Source: Caldifarciminota bacterium (GTDB lineage: Bacteria > Hydrothermota > Hydrothermia > B15-G9 > WFZT01). From it: a DNA stretch of 5,289 bases. The stretch is from contig JALXCE010000220.1 in assembly GCA_026991055.1 (NCBI GenBank), positions 1-5,289 of the forward strand, written 5' to 3'. The position numbers were made by a program, and so were the translations under genes. Below are positions 1 to 4,972 of this stretch, one piece after another. Each line of letters begins with the position of its first letter. Within the stretch, counting starts at the first letter, position 1. Under the pieces are notes generated by a model that was given only the letters and a program-made list of their open reading frames with translations, made no database searches and had not been told where the DNA came from.

Positions 1-55
1 ACCCAGTTGTTTCGCAAATTTGAATATAAAGAATGAACTTCCGAATAGGCTCCAT
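1..55 (-). CDS. Possible start of an unidentified gene, cut by the left edge
   Basis: An ATG at 55-53 opens 18 codons with no stop before the window edge (MEPIRKFILYIQICETTG). A purine-rich AAGGGGG (63-57) precedes it, but with only one base of spacing, which is too close for an ordinary Shine-Dalgarno site. The strand matches every other gene in the window. It lies next to a copy of the IS-end sequence (64-79), so it could be the start of another transposase, but 18 residues are too few to assign a family. An open frame this short is also expected by chance. Low confidence. Confidence 0.22.
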   Translation of the reverse strand, partial: MEPIRKFILYIQICETTG

Positions 56-63
56 GCCCCCTT

Positions 64-79
64 GAGCTCGTTCGAAAAT
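64..79 (+). repeat. Orphan copy of the IS-end sequence
   Basis: GAGCTCGTTCGAAAAT matches the presumed IS end at 4924-4939 (GAGCCTGTTCGAAAAT) at 14 of 16 positions, in the same orientation; the last 10 bases are identical. The two mismatches are a swapped CT/TC pair. No transposase body follows to its right, where the 25-bp hairpin starts at 84. It may be the remnant of a lost element or one end of a short non-autonomous element. The other end is not seen. Confidence 0.4.
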
Positions 80-83
80 GTAG

Positions 84-136
84 CCCCCTTCCATCCTCCC
101 CCACGCACGAAGTGCGTGGGGGAGGATGGAAGGGGG
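84..136. repeat. 25-bp perfect inverted repeat (GAA triloop hairpin)
   Basis: Arms 84-108 and 112-136 are exact reverse complements over 25 bp, separated by the three bases GAA (TTC on the minus strand). The arms are strongly strand-asymmetric: C/T-rich on the left and G/A-rich on the right, with the inner core CCCCCACGCAC/GTGCGTGGGGG. It lies 75 bp downstream of the stop of the eRF1-like gene on the minus strand. It lacks the U-tract of an intrinsic terminator on either side (minus: CTACATTTT follows; plus: GGGAATTCC). It could still protect the mRNA 3' end, pause polymerase, or be a dispersed REP/MITE-type repeat. Confidence 0.9.
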
Positions 137-211
137 GGGAATTCCTCTTAAAATTCCAAATAATTGAAATTTTTCAAATACGTTTATCTGCCCTTGACTA
201 AAATCACACCC

Positions 212-1354
212 CTAAAACCTCAAAAGTGCTCCTATGTGTCCAACAGACTCGAGAAGCGATTTATCAATCACATGCTCTACACCTGCCCCCTGTTCAATGG
301 TCTCCTCAATAGCATCGTCAACGATATCTGGCACCTTTACTGTCTTTGCCCCACACACAGGGCACGTTTCTTCCTCAGTACCAAGGAATCCGCACTTCGG
401 ACACCTTACACCTTCAACCTCGTATCCCTCTTCCACGATCAATGTTTGAACCTGATTATGCATAAGGGCATCCAGGGTATTTTTCAGACCAGCTACAGCC
501 AGCTTACCTTCTTTTAGTCTCTCTTTTAGTTCCTCCACAATTTTCCTCTCCTCCTCGCGCTCATACTCTTGCTCTACTTTTCTCGCCCTATCCAGAATAG
601 TTTCGATTTTATCTGTGGGCCGCGCGTCAATTGTACCTGCCATTTTCTGCCTCAATCTGAAGGGCAGGTAAAGCATCAGCTCATCCTTTACATCAGGAGA
701 CGCTCCCAGAATCAGGAGATCAAACTTTTTGGTCTCCATTAGGATGTCAATCATCTCCACGACTCTTAAAAAGTGCTCAGCAATCGCATAATCGTACTTC
801 CTCTTTAACCTTGGAGGAGGAGATTTGAGCCTTGCCTTTTGATTAATATCCACCACCTTCCCTGTATCCACTATCGCTCCCATAAACATTTCGTAAAATC
901 TTGCCTTCTTGTGGTCTACCACGGCAACCAGATATCTCTTGTATTCCTCTAAAAGCAGTGTAAGTGGTTTTATGTAAGGAGAATAGTCGAAAACGACCCT
1001 CTCCCTTAAAGCATTGGGCAGGTAGTAGATTTGAAATAACCCTCTTGAATGTGAGGAAAATATCGCCACTCCTTTAATGACGAAAGGTTCAGGGTCTTTA
1101 ACATCAACTGTTAAAGTTTCCTTCACGTATTTCTCTATCCTATCAAAATCTTTTTTAACCGAATCTTTTTGCTCAGGTGAAAAGCTGGACGACTCCAGCT
1201 TCTCAAGGGCCTCTTTTAACATCTTGTTCGTCCTCTCAACGAAATCTCCCCTCTCAGGGATAGTAGAGAGGTAAAAACTCGTGATCAGGTTTTTGCCATC
1301 AAAGAACTCTTTTAAGTCCTTAAGCATTTCGAAAGTTATCATCTTTCTCGCCAT
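212..1354 (-). CDS. Bacterial/archaeal eRF1-like protein (BaeRF type), zinc ribbon, no GGQ
   Basis: A 380-residue protein built like an archaeal/eukaryotic release factor 1 relative. A helical N-terminal part (1-135) is followed by an eRF1 domain-2-like segment (about 140-260, beginning YLVAVVDHKKARFYEMFMG), a charged helix (about 250-283), and an eRF1 domain-3/L7Ae-like segment (about 285-380). The last segment carries a four-cysteine zinc ribbon, C318, C321, C331 and C334, and ends in GHIGALLRF, typical of this fold. The GGQ loop that catalyses peptidyl-tRNA hydrolysis in true eRF1 would fall near 170-190; the sequence there is KARLKSPPPRLKRKYDYA, with no GGQ. A ribosome-associated rescue or quality-control role is therefore inferred by family; hydrolase activity is not supported. 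The start is fixed by an AGGAGG six bases upstream; M5 and M10 are less likely. It has its own promoter and follows the branching-enzyme gene by 158 bp. Confidence 0.85.
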   Translation of the reverse strand: MARKMITFEMLKDLKEFFDGKNLITSFYLSTIPERGDFVERTNKMLKEALEKLESSSFSPEQKDSVKKDFDRIEKYVKETLTVDVKDPEPFVIKGVAIFSSHSRGLFQIYYLPNALRERVVFDYSPYIKPLTLLLEEYKRYLVAVVDHKKARFYEMFMGAIVDTGKVVDINQKARLKSPPPRLKRKYDYAIAEHFLRVVEMIDILMETKKFDLLILGASPDVKDELMLYLPFRLRQKMAGTIDARPTDKIETILDRARKVEQEYEREEERKIVEELKERLKEGKLAVAGLKNTLDALMHNQVQTLIVEEGYEVEGVRCPKCGFLGTEEETCPVCGAKTVKVPDIVDDAIEETIEQGAGVEHVIDKSLLESVGHIGALLRF

Positions 1355-1360
1355 TTTCCA

Positions 1361-1366
1361 CCTCCT
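1361..1366 (-). promoter_or_regulatory. Strong Shine-Dalgarno site of the eRF1-like gene
   Basis: On the minus strand AAGGAGGTG precedes the ATG at 1354, with AGGAGG six bases upstream. It decides the start against the in-frame M5 and M10. It is the only well-placed canonical site in the window; the two other complete genes lack one at normal spacing. Confidence 0.85.
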
Positions 1367-1386
1367 TTGGGGATTTTCTCGATAGA

Positions 1387-1415
1387 AAAATATGAATCTG
1401 TGTCCTAACAGTCAA
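1387..1415 (-). promoter_or_regulatory. Sigma-70-type promoter of the eRF1-like gene
   Basis: On the minus strand the -35 box TTGACT (1415-1410; 5/6 match to TTGACA) is separated by exactly 17 bp from the -10 box TATTTT (1392-1387; 4/6 match to TATAAT). Transcription would begin near 1380, giving a leader of about 25 nt that contains the AGGAGG site. The -35 box overlaps one arm of an inverted repeat. Confidence 0.6.
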
Positions 1416-1456
1416 GATGAGCCGAGTTTGTCCAGGGTTCACAAACAAACTTGACT
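1410..1456. repeat. Nested inverted repeat over the -35 box; possible operator
   Basis: AGTCAAG (1410-1416) is mirrored by CTTGACT (1450-1456), and inside them GTTTGT (1426-1431) is mirrored by ACAAAC (1441-1446) around a 9-base loop. The inner arms are not centred between the outer ones. The left outer arm coincides with the -35 box of the eRF1-like gene, so a repressor or activator site is conceivable. It could also fold as a weak hairpin downstream of the branching-enzyme stop. It has no T-tract and short arms, so chance is not excluded. Confidence 0.3.
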
Positions 1457-1512
1457 TAAGTTCGGTCTGTGAGATTCCTTTTAAATCTTGTTAAAAGCAA
1501 TCTGATCGGAGA

Positions 1513-3198
1513 TTATTCCTTGAAAATCTTATCGAGCACCTCTTTAAAGAGAGGAGCTTTCTCGTCAAGGGCTTGCAGGAAATCTCTATTGGACAATTTA
1601 CCTTCCCTCAAGAAATTCCTGGCTATTTCCATGAGCTTCTCAATATTTTCTTTGTGCATGGAGAACCTTGCCTCAGCGTAATCCCTTGCCGACCATGTGG
1701 TGATCAAAAACTGCCAGTCAGATGCCTGTAATAAAAGTAGCTGTCTCACAAGCAAGCTCCAGAGAAGTTGTGCATCATCGCCGCCTTTGGCTTTGAGCTC
1801 ATCAAGAATGGGATATATGCGGGATTCCACACTATAAATGTGTTTCCAGGTCCATTCGGTGTTCTCATTTAACCACACCCAGTGAAATCCACCCTCTCCC
1901 CATGAACCCTCAGGAAGGGTAACAACCTCTATCGGTGGATATTTTTCAAAATATTCGCTCAAGGTAACGGTTTTAACGTTCCCCCTTGCGTTTAGTTTTT
2001 TAATCACCAGGTAAAGCCACTCTGGTCCCTCAAACCACCAGTGTCCAAAAAGCTCTGAATCGTATGGAGAAACAACGATTGGAGGCCTTTCATCCATCTG
2101 ATTTGAGGCTACAATCCCCTCGACGATCCCAACAAAATGCTCAGATTGCTCTTCAAGAGGGCCCCTTGTCGCCTCAGGGTCATACTCCTCTTTTGCGGCA
2201 AGGTCTGCTTTGGAGTCTGTGACTCTCCAGTATTTATGGCCACCGGGGAAGTGTCTCTTGTGAAATTCAAGGTAATTGGGATTTCCGGGGTATCCCCAGT
2301 CTCTTGACCACACCTGAAGAGCGGATTCGGGGTCACGGGTGAAAAAACCTACGGGTTTATCCCGGTTAGGTGAGATAGCGTAATAAGGCTTGTACGGTTT
2401 TCTTTCCGTCTCTGCGATGATGTTAACTTCTTTTTGAAATTTCTCCCAGAGGGCTTTTAGGCCCTCAAATATGCTGAGATAAGTGCCAATTGCCTTACCT
2501 CCTTTTAGAAGATGCTGATCAACGAGGAAGTAATTTATCCCGTACTTGCTATAAAACTCTTCCACTCCGGCTCTATCATACTCGGGATAGTCTCCGACCG
2601 GGGGCTTCCATCTATAGGCCGGACGATAGGCGAGCTCAGGTGGCCAGATACCCTCTGGTTTAACGCCGAGATTGTGTAGATACGCCTCTCTCCCCACTCT
2701 CACCTGCAGGTCAACAGATTCGTCTTTTAACAGGAGAGGCAGGTATCCATGTGTGGCAGCAGATGTGATGATTTCAATTTGCCCCTCATCCTGAAGTTTT
2801 TTAAACAGTCCCAGAATGTCTTCGTTGATTTTTTCGAAATACTCGAGGGTTTGGGAATAGAAGTCTATCCAGAAGCGGGCAACTTTTTCACGCCTTTTAA
2901 ATCCAGGTTTTGCAAACTCTTTCTGGTCATTTTTTGCAGATTCAATTTTATTTTTGACGTATTCCTTAAAACCGGATTTAAATCTCGGGTCGCGGAGTTG
3001 TTCCTGCAGGACAGGGGTTATGCCAATGGTAATGGCTGGTCTAATACCTTCCTCTGTGAGTTTGTTGAGGACTTTGAGGATGGGAATGTAGGTTTCGGCG
3101 GTGGCCTCATGGAGCCATTCGGCTCCATGAGGCCACCGCCCATGCCCCACCACATAGGGCAGGTGAGAATGTAATACAAAAGCCAGGTAACCCTTCAT
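1513..3198 (-). CDS. GH57 1,4-alpha-glucan branching enzyme
   Basis: A 561-residue glycoside hydrolase family 57 protein, probably the glycogen branching enzyme (EC 2.4.1.18), which cuts an alpha-1,4 glucan and transfers the piece to form an alpha-1,6 branch in the cytoplasm. The start MKGYLAFVLHSHLPY carries GH57 region 1 (H10, H12). Further conserved blocks are ATHGYLPL (148-155), GIWPPELAYRP (183-193) with the expected nucleophile E188, SPYDSELFGHWWFEGP (377-392) with the expected acid/base D380, and GSWGEGGFHWVW (431-442). The C-terminal helical DUF1957-like domain (about 430-560) includes DWQFLITTWSARDYAEARF. Length fits the bacterial/archaeal branching enzymes. The usual Cys after the nucleophile (PEC) is Leu here. 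There is no signal peptide. It begins 35 bp after the lamin-tail gene. A perfect 20-bp palindrome lies in codons 20-34. GH57 4-alpha-glucanotransferase or amylase is a less likely alternative. Confidence 0.93.
   Translation of the reverse strand: MKGYLAFVLHSHLPYVVGHGRWPHGAEWLHEATAETYIPILKVLNKLTEEGIRPAITIGITPVLQEQLRDPRFKSGFKEYVKNKIESAKNDQKEFAKPGFKRREKVARFWIDFYSQTLEYFEKINEDILGLFKKLQDEGQIEIITSAATHGYLPLLLKDESVDLQVRVGREAYLHNLGVKPEGIWPPELAYRPAYRWKPPVGDYPEYDRAGVEEFYSKYGINYFLVDQHLLKGGKAIGTYLSIFEGLKALWEKFQKEVNIIAETERKPYKPYYAISPNRDKPVGFFTRDPESALQVWSRDWGYPGNPNYLEFHKRHFPGGHKYWRVTDSKADLAAKEEYDPEATRGPLEEQSEHFVGIVEGIVASNQMDERPPIVVSPYDSELFGHWWFEGPEWLYLVIKKLNARGNVKTVTLSEYFEKYPPIEVVTLPEGSWGEGGFHWVWLNENTEWTWKHIYSVESRIYPILDELKAKGGDDAQLLWSLLVRQLLLLQASDWQFLITTWSARDYAEARFSMHKENIEKLMEIARNFLREGKLSNRDFLQALDEKAPLFKEVLDKIFKE
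3097..3140. repeat. 20-bp perfect inverted repeat inside the branching-enzyme gene
   Basis: Arms 3097-3116 and 3121-3140 are exact reverse complements with a four-base loop (ATTC on plus, GAAT on minus). In the mRNA it covers codons 20-34, encoding GRWPHGAEWLHEATA, within a conserved N-terminal stretch of the family. The hairpin would begin about 58 nt after the A of the start codon. The stem is GC-rich and uninterrupted, so it should be very stable even at high temperature. The reading frame is intact through it. Confidence 0.9.
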
Positions 3199-3204
3199 CC
3201 CCTA

Positions 3205-3210
3205 ATTATA
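3205..3210 (-). promoter_or_regulatory. -10 box six bases before the branching-enzyme ATG
   Basis: On the minus strand a perfect TATAAT (3210-3205) is followed by TAGGGG and then the ATG at 3198. Transcription starting at normal distance from this box would begin at or next to the ATG, giving a leaderless mRNA. No convincing -35 box is seen at 16-18 bp spacing (TAGTAA at 17 bp). The AGGGG directly against the ATG is too close to act as a normal Shine-Dalgarno site. The gene may instead, or also, be read from the upstream gene, which ends 35 bp earlier. Confidence 0.45.
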
Positions 3211-3233
3211 ATTCACGTTAATTGTTCTTACTA

Positions 3234-4880
3234 TCAGCGAACCATGATGACCGCTTTCTCCTTCCTTGTCTCTGTGGCGCAATAGATTATGTAAAGACCA
3301 CTCCCTACTTTCCTTCCCCACATATCTGTTCCATCCCATCTAACAATGTAAATTCCTTTCTCTCCATCAACCAGCTTCCTTACAATTCTGCCCCGGATAT
3401 CAAACACATAGAGCAATACTTTTTCTCCCGGTCCAGCGTTGAGTTTTATCACGAAATTGCCAGAATCCCTTTTAAAAACCTTACTCGATAAGAGTATCAA
3501 ACCTCTGGATTCGTGAAAATTTGATATGGAATTTACCCTACCAGGAGTGGCACCGGCAGAGGCTCTTGATGACCCCCAGTTTTCTCTCAAATTTGTCGAT
3601 ACACCGGGAGAAACTCTTTCAAGTGAAATACCGTGTGCGCCGCCCCATGAGGATGAGTATCTAAGCGAATCTACAACATTATTTGCCCCATCAAGGAGAA
3701 CGACCGATTCGTAGTTGTTATTGAGTGTGGGAAAATCATCAAGCTCGATAAAGTTGGTTACGCCTGGGAATCGCTCAACGAATGCACCAGAATCAGCTGC
3801 GAAGACAAAGTATCCATGTGCGTTAAGAGCGATTTGCGGTGCAGGAGCAGATACGCGACCAGATGCGTCTTTTACATGGAATCCGGCAAGCTGTATTTGA
3901 TAGGCGGTGTTGTTATAAATCTCAACCCATTCGACAGTGTCATCGTACATCACCTCGTTGATCACCACGGGTGAAAGGGAAACGGGTATAAACAGTCTCA
4001 TGGTATCGTTTGCCGGATTTTCATCATGTTCAATGTGCACGGAAACAAGCAGATTCAAATAAGGCTCTGTAATCTCCGGAGTTGTGAGCTCTACCCCCGT
4101 TGAGTCTCCGCGGTCAAGGTGAATAAAAAGAGTCTGTGTGCTTGAAAATCCATCTATAAGAGATACAGTGAAAGAGTCAGCGGGATAGATTCCAAAATTT
4201 TTTATCCATACATGAAAATGAAGTTGGACTCCGGAGACTGCTGTGTCATGGGAAACTCTAAAAATACCAAGGTCATACCAGACTGTTAGGGAGTTTCTTT
4301 GGCCAGGGGTTGAGCCCGTGGTGTCCCTTGATAATCCCCAATTGGACTCAACATCTTGCGAAAAAGGGTCAATGCGTTCCACGGATATACCGTCAGGTGG
4401 ATTTATGGGAATAGAGTCCTGGGGATTGGCGGGCGTTCCGTACGTATCCAGAGTATCCCAGGATGGCGATATGAGATACAATGGGTCATTATTTGAAAGA
4501 CCATTTCCGATGTCGTTATCATTGGTGGTCAGTATGATGGTTCCAGCAGGAATGCTATAAGGTTGTGAAACATCACTTGAATCCAAGTATTCTCTATCCA
4601 GAATCAGGGCATAGTCATGAGGTGGGATTTCATAGCAATCAAGAATAACACCGGGGTATAAACTCAGGATAGAAGAATCCGGGAAAAGGGTTAAGGTGTC
4701 TATTTCGTCTCCATCTGAGATAAGGAAGTTTAAGAGTGAAACGGCAACCGAGTCCGGATTATATATCTCCACAAATTCGTTTTTGTCACCGGAGGTTGAT
4801 TCTGGTCCGCGAGGATTGGCCATAACCTCGTTGATAATGGGATGTGACAATAGCAAAAGTAAAACCAGAACCTCCTGCAT
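3234..4880 (-). CDS. Exported protein with two lamin-tail domains and a FlgD-like C-terminal domain
   Basis: A 548-residue probable exported or surface protein. Residues 1-12 (MQEVLVLLLLLS) form a short hydrophobic segment resembling a signal peptide, but without the usual positive charge. The first lamin-tail domain (about 15-197) starts IINEVMANP and contains NEFVEIYNP; the second (about 306-452) starts VVINEVMYDD and contains EWVEIYNN. Both end alike: ERIDP..NWGLSRDTTGSTPGQRNS and ERVSP..NWGSSRASAGATPGRVNS. Between them (about 200-300) is a CARDB-like beta segment. The end (about 475-548) is a FlgD-type Ig domain, with YVFDIRGRIVRKL, WDGTD and GSGLYII, as found at the C-termini of secreted proteins in WOR-3/Hydrothermae-like bacteria, where it may serve as a sorting or anchoring module. 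The binding partner is unknown. A TGA lies directly before the ATG, so no longer N-terminus is possible. AGGAGG occurs within codons 2-4, not upstream. Confidence 0.85.
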   Translation of the reverse strand: MQEVLVLLLLLSHPIINEVMANPRGPESTSGDKNEFVEIYNPDSVAVSLLNFLISDGDEIDTLTLFPDSSILSLYPGVILDCYEIPPHDYALILDREYLDSSDVSQPYSIPAGTIILTTNDNDIGNGLSNNDPLYLISPSWDTLDTYGTPANPQDSIPINPPDGISVERIDPFSQDVESNWGLSRDTTGSTPGQRNSLTVWYDLGIFRVSHDTAVSGVQLHFHVWIKNFGIYPADSFTVSLIDGFSSTQTLFIHLDRGDSTGVELTTPEITEPYLNLLVSVHIEHDENPANDTMRLFIPVSLSPVVINEVMYDDTVEWVEIYNNTAYQIQLAGFHVKDASGRVSAPAPQIALNAHGYFVFAADSGAFVERFPGVTNFIELDDFPTLNNNYESVVLLDGANNVVDSLRYSSSWGGAHGISLERVSPGVSTNLRENWGSSRASAGATPGRVNSISNFHESRGLILLSSKVFKRDSGNFVIKLNAGPGEKVLLYVFDIRGRIVRKLVDGEKGIYIVRWDGTDMWGRKVGSGLYIIYCATETRKEKAVIMVR

Positions 4881-4886
4881 TCAAAA

Positions 4887-4915
4887 ATTGTAAAAAATTG
4901 CGACGACAGTGTCAA
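4887..4915 (-). promoter_or_regulatory. Near-consensus sigma-70 promoter of the lamin-tail gene, leaderless layout
   Basis: On the minus strand a perfect TTGACA (4915-4910), a 17-bp spacer and TACAAT (4892-4887; 5/6 match) are followed by six bases (TTTTGA) and the ATG at 4880. A start at the usual 6-8 bp after the -10 box falls on the ATG itself, so the mRNA should be leaderless or nearly so. The -35 box lies about 8 bp outside the presumed IS end at 4924, so any regulatory site further upstream has been replaced by IS DNA. Confidence 0.72.
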
Positions 4916-4923
4916 CAATCAGA

Positions 4924-4940
4924 GAGCCTGTTCGAAAATT
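4924..4940 (+). repeat. Presumed terminal repeat of the insertion sequence
   Basis: GAGCCTGTTCGAAAATT lies just beyond the 3' end of the transposase gene and resembles the GAGCCTGTT-type ends of IS4/IS5-like elements. Its near-copy at 64-79 supports its being a mobile-element sequence. The matching inverted end cannot be seen here. Confidence 0.5.
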
Positions 4941-4972
4941 CATATAGGTGGAGTAATAGCAAAAGAGGAATT

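Noticed and set aside
138..176. AT-rich stems (GGAATT/AATTCC and TTGAAA/TTTCAA) as a terminator of the eRF1-like gene
   Set aside because: Stems are weak with poor loops and no clean T-tract follows on the minus strand.
164..517. Open frame on the plus strand opposite the end of the eRF1-like gene
   Set aside because: It is fully or largely antisense to a well-supported gene, has no recognisable domain and a composition unlike a real protein.
1178..1205. 8-bp hairpin AAGCTGGA/TCCAGCTT inside the eRF1-like gene
   Set aside because: Short stem in coding sequence; a stem of this size is expected by chance in a window of this length.
1451..1479. Plus-strand TTGACT as a divergent promoter
   Set aside because: No acceptable -10 box at 16-18 bp, and no plus-strand gene downstream.
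2449..2466. 6-bp GAGGGC/GCCCTC stem inside the branching-enzyme gene
   Set aside because: Too short to be notable, and no terminator context.
2749..3174. 141-codon plus-strand open frame opposite the branching-enzyme gene
   Set aside because: It is a shadow of the conserved GH57 N-terminal coding region, with no independent ribosome site or family resemblance.
4849..4965. Repeated 11-mer AATAGCAAAAG at 4849-4859 and 4955-4965, as a possible target duplication
   Set aside because: The second copy lies inside the presumed IS, not outside its end, and the first is in the signal-peptide codons; most likely coincidence.
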